Below, piece by piece: positions 1 through 9,303 of a stretch of 64,000 nucleotides of DNA (its first letter is position 1; each line of letters begins with the position of its first letter). The stretch is from Hysterangium stoloniferum (lineage: Eukaryota > Basidiomycota > Agaricomycetes > Hysterangiales > Hysterangiaceae): assembly GCA_015178975.1 (NCBI GenBank), contig WHVD01000008.1, forward strand, positions 1,542,867-1,606,866, read 5' to 3'. The notes beneath the pieces are model-generated. The model searched no databases, had not been told where the DNA came from, and saw nothing but the letters and a program-made list of their open reading frames with translations. The position numbers were made by a program, and so were the translations under genes.

Positions 1-778
1 GGGGCATCGAGTAAATCGGTAATGAGTGGAAGTGGATACTTATCTTTCCATGTGATGGAATTTAATCCTCTGAAATTGACACAGAGTCGAAGGGAGCCAT
101 CCTTCTTTCGGACAAAAAGGACGGGTGCTCCGTACGGAGACTTTGAGGGATGGATAAAACCTATCGACAGATGTTCATCCAGGAACTCTCGAATAGATGA
201 AAGTTCCAATTGGGATAATGGGTAAATAGGTCCTAACGGAGGGTTTGAACCGGGCTCAATATCAATTTTTAAGTCGTAGGGCCTATGTGGTGCAAGCCTG
301 TCAGCTTTTTGCTTACTGAAAATGTCTGCGAAATCATGGTATTTTTCGGGAACTCCTTCCAGGTCGGCTTTTAGCTTGGATAATTCTGGAGTCGCAAAAC
401 GTCCAGATGCTTCATCAACTTTTAAGCTGATCGAAAAACACTGAGCCATCCAGTTTACTCGCCCTAACAAATGCCGAAGCATTGATGAGAGAGATTTTTG
501 GAGGTACAGAGGTTTTGGTAGAAGCCGGAGGTGCCGCTGATGCTGAAAAGGCGTTGGCCAGAAGAGATGCTGCAGGAGGAACCAAAGTGTCGGGAATTCA
601 GAAATTAATACTGCCCAATACCCAGTCAATCAACGGATTATATCGGGTGAGCCAGTTGTATCCAAGAACTACCGAACAGCTAGAGTCCAACTGTGTTACG
701 AAAAAAGTAGCCATCTGGGATGTTCCACAAGGGAACCGGATTGTGAGAGGTATGGCGAAATACACTCAGGAAATATAG
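1..778 (-). pseudogene. Ty3/gypsy pol fragment (protease end and reverse transcriptase start), decayed
   Basis: Read on the minus strand, this encodes the end of an aspartic-protease domain (the stretch [18 protein letters not shown] lies near 640-690) and then the linker and N-terminal reverse transcriptase ([20 protein letters not shown] near 110-170, followed by [19 protein letters not shown]). These are hallmark segments of chromoviral-type Ty3/gypsy polyproteins in mushrooms. The frame is broken: there are stops near 764 and 600, and a frameshift near 440 between the protease linker and the reverse transcriptase. The piece is cut by the window start and, on its upstream side, by the LTR at 779-1360. 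It lies on the same strand as the gag pseudogene at 1410-2480, so both probably come from one element. It is not expected to function. Confidence 0.9.
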
Positions 779-1360
779 TCGGATGAGCTCTTACTATATC
801 TCCTTTATTATTTCTATTTTCTCTCTTTTTATTATATCTATAATTAGTTCGACGACCTATGTATGCGGTACATCAACTCTTGTGGGCGCACACGCAGACT
901 TATGTATTCTAGCGCCGGTAGTTTAGAACTCAGACACTTTTTACACTGCAACCACGACTTACCCAGACACCCATTAGTGTCCTGTAAGTTGTGATTGGTG
1001 TATCGTCTCGACCATCACAGACGGGCTTTAGCTACTCATTCAAACTGAGTTTCGAACTGTATCAGTTGAAACTCAATCCCTATCTCAACTCGCGTGGACT
1101 ACATCCACGCTACTCTATTATTCAACTCTCTAACTACTCTACTTGCACTTGAGTAGTTGTCCAGAATCGCACTTAACCAGTCGATTCTGCTTATTCGTTC
1201 TAGCTATCTACCTTACTTTAGATAGCTACTTCTCTCTACCGTATTGTCAATACGCATTCGGTCCGTATTAGACTTAGACAGTCAATACATCGTGGTATCA
1301 TACTTCAACGGTCGATATTCTTCGTATATAGAACGGTTAGAACTTCTACCACTCTTCACA
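779..1360 (+). mobile_element. Solo LTR, LTR1 family (copy A)
   Basis: The right end is clear: it finishes GAACTTCTACCACTCTTCACA at 1360 and matches the ends of the LTRs at 6111-7967 and 56732-57445. The middle segment (CAGACACTTTTTACACTGCA..., then GTCCTGTAAGTTGTGATTGG near 980-1000) aligns with the LTR at 6111-7967. The left end near 779 is degenerate and was placed by where the pol reading stops. No matching 5-bp target duplication was found. It separates the gag and pol remnants of an older minus-strand element and is best read as a solo LTR inserted between them. Confidence 0.7.
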
Positions 1361-1409
1361 CAGAGAGAGTCAACGCAACCCTCTGTCCATGCAGATTTCG
1401 GAGGGTTGC

Positions 1410-2480
1410 TTACTCTTTTTTCGACTCCGTGGCAAGTTTCTCCTTGGACGTTGTAGTCATAGTGGGAGTTGACTGTTTTTCCTTGTTGGATTTCTTGTTT
1501 TTCTTCCGGTCAGAGTTTGATTTGCCAGTATTAGTGCCAGAGTTGCCGGTGTTATTGCCTGAGTTGTTGCTTGAAGACTTGCTAGTCGACGCCTTGTTAT
1601 TCTGAGAACGCTCCGTCGGGTTCTCACGAGAGACCTCAGCTTTTCGTTCCCAATAATGGGCATCGGATGTTTGAGCTTTAATCCGCATGAGTTGGAGAGT
1701 TTTCGGCTTTCCATCTTTGCAGATCTCGTCCTTAAGGTGTGATGGGAGTCCCATATAGAAATGGTGTCTGAGGGCGGAATCGTCCCATCCACATCATGCG
1801 GCGAGGGTATTGAACTTGACGAGATAATCGGAAACTCGTTGATTATCCTTCATTTTGAGCGTCATTAATTCATTTTCCGCTTCGCCGGATTGATCGTAAG
1901 GTCCGAAATTAGTTTCCAGTTCTTCCACAAAAGTGTCCCAGTCATCAAGCCATACGGGTGTCTCATCAGATATTCCAGATAGTCCGGGTTCGAACCAATC
2001 TTGAGCGGTATCCTTAAGATAAGAGAGTGCGAAATTGACTTTTCGACTGTCGGATTTAAATGCATTGGGTCGATCACAGAAACTGAAACGGCATTGGAGA
2101 AGGAAATTCTTCAATTTTTTCGGATCCTTGCCAGTAAATGGTTCGGGTTCTTTGACTCCGGTGCGGGATGATTCTTTGCTATCCTCAGCAGATTTCAAGT
2201 AGTCAGCGAATTTCACAATGGAGTTGATAAACAACATTTCAGTCAGTTCATCAGAAGATTTCTTTTTCGATGTCTCCGGCTGATCTTCTGCTTCGTTGTC
2301 GGAAGTGTGGGGAACATTGGTGTCCTTCGTTACCTCGGTAATCTCCTCAGTAACTTCTTTGACTGAAGCTGATGTTGTCGGCTGAATTGGGGTTTCGGAT
2401 TGAGTGGTGTAAAGTTGCAACGGGGATTGAAGTTGGGATGGTCCTTCGGCAGCTTTGCATTTGGGACCCATGATGAGCAA
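1410..2480 (-). pseudogene. Ty3/gypsy Gag (capsid) pseudogene
   Basis: The minus-strand product starts MGPKCKAAEG (ATG at 2471; an alternative ATG is at 2480). It has an acidic, Ser/Thr-rich N-terminal part and then a retrotransposon capsid region: EPFTGKDPKKLKNFLLQC, then W-F-E-P, and GPYDQSGEAENELMTLKMK. The stretch RVSDYLVKFNTLAA is followed by an in-frame TGA at 1791-1793. The same frame continues beyond it (ALRHHFYMGLPSHLKDEI, then a Ser/Asn-rich tail). No CCHC zinc knuckle remains, because the frame ends about 50 bp before the LTR at 1360. A single stop plus the loss of the C-terminus marks a dead copy of the element whose pol lies at 1-778. Confidence 0.87.
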
Positions 2481-2505
2481 GTCGCAGAGTTGAGATCTGA
2501 TATAC

Positions 2506-3047
2506 TGTTAAGTGCCGTGTCGGGAACTTTTTCCGGAACTATCAGAAAGTCACCGGAAAGTCAGGAACTATCAGATAGGGTCAGGACGTCGGCTTCAGCT
2601 TATGTGCTGCGCCTCTACGCAAACGCTCAAAGTCCTTTATTTCAGAGGTGAGACTTACAATGGAAGATACGGATATTCAGAGTTCTGAAGAGTTCCGAAT
2701 ATCGCGTACAGAAAGACGGGAGAAGGAATAAGAAACTAAGTCGATATCAGATCTAAGGTAAAGTACAAATTCGTGGAAACTAATATAAGTCTACTCGTTA
2801 TTGTACTACAAACTAAGACCATAATAAGACAGAAATGGAAATGTTCTTAAAACGGAAATACAATAAGACATATTTGGGAGACAATATTCCAAAACGGGAA
2901 TACAACAAACAAACGAGTGAATACTTGTCAACGGACAAATTACCAAATGCGGAACAAGGGAAGAACGTGGATGATATGGTAACTATGATGTTCCATAGTC
3001 GGAGATCGGAAGTCGGATATTGAAACATCCAGGAATGGGTCGTAACA
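2506..3047 (-). mobile_element. 5' LTR of the minus-strand gypsy element, LTR2 family
   Basis: The plus-strand sequence runs from TGTTAAGTGCC to GGGTCGTAACA, giving 5-bp TGTTA/TAACA ends. It contains a stretch (GGCTTCAGCTTATGTGCTGC near 2593) that is shared with the LTRs at 51494-52228 and, inverted, 6271-7476. On the minus strand the LTR ends at 2506 and is followed by GTATATCAGATC, a candidate primer-binding site, then by the gag start about 25 bp later. Length is 542 bp. The matching 3' LTR would lie outside the window, to the left of position 1. Confidence 0.72.
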
Positions 3048-3419
3048 GGTCAAAGCGATAGTAGGCCATAAGAAGCACCAAAATTGATTACTCTTCCAAG
3101 TTTGATGGAAAGGATATGGGCCTGAAGAGGATACTTGGTTAAACAGCAATGACCTTTGAAATGCCCCTGCACTCCTCATAGCTTACAAGGCTATTTACAG
3201 AATTTAACTAACTATACAGTACATATGTATGCTCCCTTCTCACAATCAAAAAGAACCTTTCTCAATCTCTTTTTTTTCCCCTTGACCTCTTCACATTGGC
3301 AAATGAGTGGATTTAAATTAATATAAAAGAAACATAAAATTGCTAAAAATTTTCACAACTCTCTTTACCTCCTTCACCCATCCCATTATCTTTCCCATTG
3401 ATATTTTAACACCTATGCT
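3048..3419. other. Non-coding stretch upstream of the decayed gene
   Basis: I see no convincing gene here. There is a T-rich run near 3270-3282 and a pyrimidine-rich stretch before the ATG at 3420, consistent with an old promoter or leader. No element end other than the LTR at 2506-3047 was recognised. Confidence 0.4.
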
Positions 3420-6080
3420 ATGTCACAAGATCAACAAGCTAAACCAAAGCTCAACTTCAAGAAGTACCCCTGGACTCAACCAACTACCTCTCTTCCCACT
3501 GTCATTACAGGCCCCAATCCTTCATCTCATACAGAAAATGTCGAGCACAATATGGGTAACTGGGGGACATCTACATCAAGAATGCAACCTTCAGTAGATG
3601 ACACCTGGGGCAGTGTCCAAGGTGAATGGCCCAAAGTTCCCCCAAAACCACAATACATATTCCCTTCCATCGAGGAAGAGGTCAAATAGCAACAATGGGG
3701 CAAGGATTTCCTCAAAAGAGCAGAAGTGGAAAGAAAAGAAAATCAAAGGAAAAGGAAGGCGGAATATCAGGAGGATCAGAGGAGGAGAGGTGCTAAGATT
3801 GGAGTCCCTTCTAAGCACAATAGACAGGAATTGAGAGGGAAGGGAGGTTACCAAGCCCCAGTGATAATTTCCCCTCCTCCAGGACAAAGATGGGCAGATT
3901 TTGCCAAGACTGATGCTAGCAATCAAGGTACCCCTTGTATACGAGTGGTAGGGAACAAGAGAAGGAAAGAAAAGGATGGTGTTGTTTTCTATGATTGGGA
4001 ATTTGTCAGGAGAATCAAACTGCAGAGCATTGAATTACAACGAGGAGATGGGATTGAATTACCTCCAAGACCTATCAAGTGAAGGGGCCCTGTAGAAAAG
4101 ACCTACTGTATGTGGCCCACAGATTTGTCATCTGATTCAGATGCAAGCCAGTCAGACAACCCTTTGTATAAGGTCAAACACTTGAGTGGAAACTGCCATG
4201 AAGGATTCATATTACCCAAAAGAATCCACTTTGTAACCAGCAATCCCAACCAAAGGAGGAAACTGCAATCTTCAACCCAAGTCTAGAGGGGATACTACAT
4301 ACCCAGATGCACCATCAACAACAGTAGCACTGGCTGCATCCACATCACATTCTCCAAATCCTGTTTCTCTTGCCTCAGTTGGATCCCCTACCACTGCTTC
4401 ATGTCACTCACACTCAACATTTCTCACCCCCAATTTCACTCCTTTCATCCAACATGAACCCCCTATCTCCTTATACCATCCAGATAGGCCACTAGCAGTC
4501 CCAGTACTCACTACTCCATGTGAAGAGGTATAAGTTCTGACCGTTCTATATACGAAGAAATGAGTAGAATGGGAAGATGGATGATTTGAGTGGAGGCCTC
4601 AACTGCCATAGTTCGAGGCCTGAAGTGTTAGATAGCTCAGATAATGCTACCTATGTGGTAGCTGACATGTTACCCTGATCACCGCTCACTGTAGACCTAG
4701 TTTACATATGTCTTACGAGTGGTGGTGCTTGGGTAAAAGTGTGTCTGAGTTTCATTTGGTGCCGAGTGCACCCACAAGTATACACAAAGCTTCAAACTAA
4801 TAAAATGGTGCAATATTCGAAGAATATAAAGAATAGAAAAATATGAAATAAAATGTGTAAAATATAAATAAAATAAAAGGAGTGTTTTACCATAATGAAA
4901 CTGTGGTAAAAGCATACTCCTCACACTCTGATACCCTGCCTCTCTGATTCCAATCCTCTTAATACACAAACCTCCCCCACTGCAATTCCACCTGTACTGG
5001 CAACTCACTCCTTGCCTTCCTCTCTATGACTCGATCCTGCACCTTTGCCAGAAACCCCTAATGACCTTGAGGTTCCATATCCACCCACAGTCAACTTGAT
5101 CTCTTCACCAGAGCCTACTCCTTCCCTCTATGTATCCCTCAGTAGCCCAATCCACCCTCCCTATGAGGAACTGTTGGAAGTTGATGTTCCTGGTGAGGAT
5201 CCATTAAAGGACCTCACCCAAATGAGTGAGAAGGTGAAAGGAAAAATGAAAGCTGGAACTCTGGATGTCGACCCCACCATGGTAGATCCCTTACCTACCA
5301 CACTGATGTTCTTGATGTACCTCCTCCATCACCACTTCTGATTCACAAAGTAGTGATAATTCCAACTGGTTGGATGTGCATATCCATCAATTACCTGTCC
5401 ATGCAATTCACAGTGGGGAGTGTATTAACACAATTGGGGCAAGCAATGCAACAACTGCTTTTCAAAGGAGGTGTACAAGGTTACAGTAAACCGCTCGTGC
5501 CAGTAGCTCCTATGATGGACTTGTATTTTCATGTCAATGACACCATGGAAAGGGAACAATTGGCAGAGAACATCGGAATAATTGAGCTTTCAAGGTTTTG
5601 GCAACTCCTGGTGGACCAAACTTGTACTCCCCTGAGTGACATTGATATACTGCATGCTGGTGACCTCATGGATCTGCTTGAGAAGATTTTACCAGACTCC
5701 AGCATGTCTGAACTTCATCCTACAGACACTATCATGGAGTTATGGCAGCCATCTTTGGAGACTCAGTCACCCTTGGCCTCCTTTTCCCATACAGTGGTGC
5801 AGTCTTTGTCTTGACCTCCTCTTATCACTCAAATCACAACAGATCCCACTGATCATGTCTGGCCTATCATTTGAACTAGGCAAAAGGTTTACAGACACTG
5901 GGTCTCTGCTATATGCCACATACAAGAGTCTTCATACAGTCACCACAGTGCAGACCTGCAGGACATCATCTCATCATTTTGGATCAAACATGCAAATTGG
6001 GCTCAAGCCATCCTGAACCTGGGAGGTTCATCTCAAGAAGCTTGGGGAGGAGTTCCTGATGTTTTTCAGGACTTCATATA
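3420..6080 (+). pseudogene. Decayed gene of unknown family, probably the internal coding region of an LTR element
   Basis: One frame runs from ATG 3420 (MSQDQQAKPKLNFKKYPW) with in-frame stops at 3687 (TAG), 4080 (TGA) and about 4284 (TAG). A Pro/Ser/Thr-rich part follows in a shifted frame up to 4518, where an LTR (4519-4925) interrupts it. It resumes after 4926 with pieces such as PETPNDLEVPYPPTVNLISS (from 5048) and a segment at 5353-5814. Readable motifs include PPPGQRWADFAKTDASNQG and VVFYDWEFVRRIKL. I do not recognise the family, and no zinc knuckle, protease or polymerase motif is visible. It ends about 30 bp before a G-rich tract and the LTR at 6111, which suggests that it is cargo or a gag-like gene of a non-autonomous LTR element. 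A captured host gene is the alternative. Confidence 0.55.
4519..4925 (-). mobile_element. Solo LTR, LTR1 family (copy B)
   Basis: It begins TGTGAAGAGGTATAAGTTC and ends GCATACTCCTCACA. It aligns along its whole length with the 474-bp LTRs at 11762-12235 and 52454-52927 but has internal deletions (407 bp). The orientation is opposite to the LTR at 56732. The flanks CTCCA and CTCTG share only three of five bases, so the target duplication has decayed or was lost. It interrupts the decayed gene at 3420-6080. Confidence 0.8.
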
Positions 6081-6090
6081 ACATATGTAG

Positions 6091-6110
6091 TTCTTCAAAC
6101 TGGGGGGCAC
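6091..6110 (+). other. Polypurine-tract-like site next to an LTR
   Basis: TTCTTCAAACTGGGGGGCAC lies directly against the TGTGAGAGG start of the LTR at 6111. A G-run touching the LTR on its upstream side is the expected position of the plus-strand priming polypurine tract. That makes the following LTR a 3' LTR rather than a solo LTR. Confidence 0.5.
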
Positions 6111-6270
6111 TGTGAGAGGTACTCTTTTCATGGGAATGTAACTATCTTGTCAGACTATATTCCCTATATTTTTTCCTTATTTTCTACTATTTTCTAAATC
6201 ATCTAATTCTCTGATTACACCCATTTATATTAGTTCGAAGATCTACATGTACATATGCCTGTGGGTACAT

Positions 6271-7476
6271 TGTTATGACCAGAATTCCTGCTGGACTCCA
6301 GGCACTAACTTATATGCACCCACGCCCTATACGCACCAATTGTCAGTTTACTGGAATTCCCGCTGGACTCCGTACATCAGACTTGTCTACATTCGACTTT
6401 GTTATGTTGTGTATCAGTCTCTGGAATACCCACTGGACTCCGTCCCTGTCTATGTCTATGTCCAACCTCGTCCCACACATCAGTTACCAGATCCCACTCG
6501 GAAAACCTGTCATCCCTCTAACAGAGCCCCGTTCCCATTTTAGTCAAATGACCTGTCATGATTTGGACTCCTCTCCCGCTCCATTTCCCATTATGGTTTA
6601 TGATTTGTCACGATCGGACTCTGCTCTGTTCCATCCCATTCCTAACACCAAATCTGGTGTTTACTATTCTCGTTTTATGTTTTGCTAGTTTCATTTCATT
6701 ATTACTGGATTTGGTATGTCATTCATTCCACGGTCTATATAGTCTGGCAGATGTTGTACATACAATCCAGTCAGAAAATTGGCTTAGATTCCCCCAGTAA
6801 TCTAATACATTTTCTGCTCTAAACTCCTACTTGAATCACACCACTCACACTAGTCGGAGCCCACAGGCTCTGGCGCATCTATCTCTCTTATCTATCTCAA
6901 CTCACGACCTCTCGACCCACGACCTCTGACCTACGACCCCTCAACCCATGAACCCTGCCCAGACTCCCTGGGATTCCCGTCCGCCTGTCTGAAATTGGAC
7001 AACACGATCTCATGAGGGTGCAGCCTATAAGCTGAAGCCAAGTCCTACTCACTGGAGGCACCCCAAGATTTTTGGAGTTAGAGAACCTCCTGAAAATCCT
7101 AATATTTGGCCAAATTTTCTAAGAATTCTTTGAAATGATAAATTGTTTGAAAATTATAAGTTTTAATAGGATTTCCAATGTGGAAAATCACATCTGAAAA
7201 CTTTAAGTATTTGTATCAAGAAACTCTGACTAATTGATGTTTCCTTAGATTTCCTAATACAAATATTTAAAGTTTTCAGATATGATTTTCCACATTGGAA
7301 AATCCTATTAAAACTTATAATTTTCAAACAATTTATCATTTCAAAGAATTCTTAGAGAATTTGGCCAAATATTAGGATTTTCAGAAGGTTCTCTAACTCC
7401 AAAAATCTTGGGGTGCCTCCAGTGACTGGATATTCCGTGGGTTTCTCCAGAAACCCCCTGTGTACATACCCTAACA
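6271..7476 (+). mobile_element. Solo LTR, LTR2 family, with target duplication TACAT
   Basis: It runs from TGTTATGACC to ACCCTAACA and is flanked on both sides by TACAT (6266-6270 and 7477-7481). Without the internal 378-bp insertion (MITE plus one target copy) the LTR is 828 bp. The segment GCAGCCTATAAGCTGAAGCC near 7022 is the reverse complement of a segment in the LTR2 copies at 2506-3047 and 51494-52228, so this copy lies in the opposite orientation to them. Confidence 0.87.
7050..7424. mobile_element. CACTA-like foldback MITE (375 bp)
   Basis: The element starts CACTGGAGGCACCCCAAG and ends with its exact reverse complement. The two arms match for roughly 165 bp each with only a few mismatches, leaving a short centre near 7223-7250. 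It is flanked by a 3-bp duplication, ACT (7047-7049 and 7425-7427). CACT termini with 3-bp duplications are features of the CACTA/EnSpm superfamily, so I infer a non-autonomous derivative. There is no transposase reading frame. It sits inside the LTR2 copy at 6271-7476. Confidence 0.85.
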
Positions 7477-7967
7477 TACATAGACCTTATGAGCACTTAC
7501 ATATGTACTGTATACTTATGTACACCAGTGGGCATAACTAGAAACCCAGACACTTTTACCCCATAACCACAACTTGCCCAGATACCCCTTTTAGTGTCCT
7601 GCAAGTTGTGATTGGGGTATCATCTCAGCCATCTTGAACAGCTTTCAACTTGAACTTGCAACAACTACCTAGCTTCATACTGTATAGTCAAAGCTTGAAC
7701 TATCATTGGCCTCAACTCACATCTCACATTACTGATATCATCCTCTCTTCTCCTAACCCATTACTTCATTAACTTGCCCTTTGGAATTGTACCGTAAGGT
7801 CAATTCCATTCTCCTTTAGTCATCTTAGTTATCTTATGGCTACTAAAGTTGACTAAACCTATTTTACTATCTATATTGTACTTCAATAGTCAATATATTG
7901 TCATGTCATACCTAGAGGTTGATATACTTTGTATATAGAGTGGTCAGAACTTCCACAACTCTTCACA

Positions 7968-9132
7968 AGCAAGGTTCCAAAAAGAGACTGACTTATGTTT
8001 TTTAGATTCAATGAATTTACAAAGGTATATACATAATGTATATAATTCTAAATAATGTAAACTTTAATCACTTTAAAATAAGTCTCTGAATAAGAATAAA
8101 TGGGAAGCTGGAATGTACAGAAGCCCTCAATATGACATGGTCACAGAAGGTAATACAAAAGTTATTTGATCAAGTATTTGAAATGCTCTTCCAAGACAGA
8201 TATGACTACTGATATAGTGTTTAAAGACATTATTATTGATCCACCAGGTCACAAAGTGACCAAGTAAAGTTGTGGGGGGTGGTAGCATGGTGGGAGCTTG
8301 CCCCCCACAGGTCATAGCTGACATGAATTGAATTTCCTTCAATAAAGTCAAATAATAATCATAATATATTCTACTATATCAAGTGCATTAGAACAGAACT
8401 GAGATAGAGTGGCTGGAAAAGGAAATTATTAAGTGGGTGCATTGTTGGGTATCACAATGCCAGGACTGTACATATATGTAGGTTGAAAATACACATAGGG
8501 GCCTGAACAATATGGTTCTTAACAGAAAGGTTCTAAATCAGTGTTTGAAGTGGAGATTAGTAGAATACAAGACAATAATTTATACTAAAAGATTCAATGA
8601 CAGACAGATGAGTGGAATGGAAGGAAAGTGGGGTATGAGTATGAAAGAGAATAAATGGGGAGCTAGAATCTACAGAAGTCCCCAATATGACATGAGAAGT
8701 GCAATCACAGCCATATGGGAAGTTGGAAATCCAATGTGGAACAAAACACCTGACACTTCAAGAGAAACAAATTGAGGAAGAATGAAAATACTATTCTAAG
8801 CCAAATATGTAGTGTTTAAGAATGTTATCATTGATCCATGAGTAAGTATTCAGCAAGGTTCCAAAAGGAGACTGACTTATGATTTTTAGGTTCAGTGAAT
8901 TTACAAATGTATATAATATATAATTCTAAATAATGTAAACTTTAATCACTTTAAAATAAGTTTCTGAATGAGAATACATGGGAAGCTGGAATGTACAGAA
9001 GAGGTAATACAAAAGTTATGTGATCAAGTATTTGAAAATATTATTCCAAGACAGATATGACTGCTGATGTAGTGTTTAAAGACATTATTATTGATCCAGC
9101 AGGTGAAGCGACTGAGTAAAGTTGTGGGGTGG
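7968..9132. repeat. Three related repeat copies of an unknown AT-rich sequence
   Basis: A segment of about 340 bp (7968-8310, AGCAAGGTTCCAAAAAGAG... to ...GGTAGCATGG) recurs at 8846-9132, and its last part resumes at 12294 after the inserted copia-type element. A more diverged copy covers about 8640-8845 (GGGAGCTAGAATCTACAGAAG matching GGGAAGCTGGAATGTACAGAAG). The intervening 8311-8640 is AT-rich and I see no gene in it. No protein match was recognised. The short reading frame at 8512-8775 lies partly in the diverged copy and is not convincing. Confidence 0.65.
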
Positions 9133-9288
9133 TAGCATGTTGGATTTTGGGAATCTGATATGCAAGCAGCAAGAAGCACAGACCATATGCCTATATTAGT
9201 AAGCAGTTACTAGACGTATACATATAAGGATGATACATGTATTGTAGTCCTTATCCATTTGTAATGAGACTCACTTCATATTCCAACA

Positions 9289-9303
9289 GGTTATGGGCCC
9301 CGG
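9289..9303 (+). other. Primer-binding site, half initiator-tRNA type
   Basis: GGTTATGGGCCCCGG lies immediately after the left LTR. GGTTATGGGCCC is complementary to the anticodon-stem side of eukaryotic initiator methionine tRNA. From memory, Drosophila copia and Ty5-like elements prime from this cleaved half tRNA. That supports a Ty1/copia origin and fixes the plus orientation. Confidence 0.75.

Larger units (their letters stand above)
6111..7967 (+). mobile_element. LTR1-family LTR (copy E) split by a nested LTR2
   Basis: The left part (6111-6270, TGTGAGAGGTACTC...) and the right part (7482-7967, ending ACTTCCACAACTCTTCACA) join into one LTR of about 646 bp once the insert is removed. It has the same orientation as the LTR at 56732. 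The right part matches copy A (779-1360). It carries the copy-2 LTR2 (6271-7476) with a perfect TACAT duplication. The outer flanks GGCAC and AGCAA do not form a clear target duplication, in keeping with a 3' LTR whose 5' partner is lost. Confidence 0.8.

Noticed and set aside
482-778. Plus-strand 98-residue open frame
   Set aside because: The opposite strand carries clear gypsy protease sequence in this interval, so the plus frame is a shadow.
779-1360. Reading LTR copy A as the 5' or 3' LTR of the surrounding minus-strand gypsy element
   Set aside because: It lies between gag and pol, belongs to the other LTR family, and the gag already has an LTR2 at its 5' side.
3268-3290. Poly-T/C run as a retroposon poly-A tail
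   Set aside because: No target duplication or retrocopied gene body next to it.
6247-6800. Overlapping plus-strand frames of up to 137 residues
   Set aside because: They lie wholly inside the LTR1 and LTR2 sequences and show no domain; LTR-internal chance frames.
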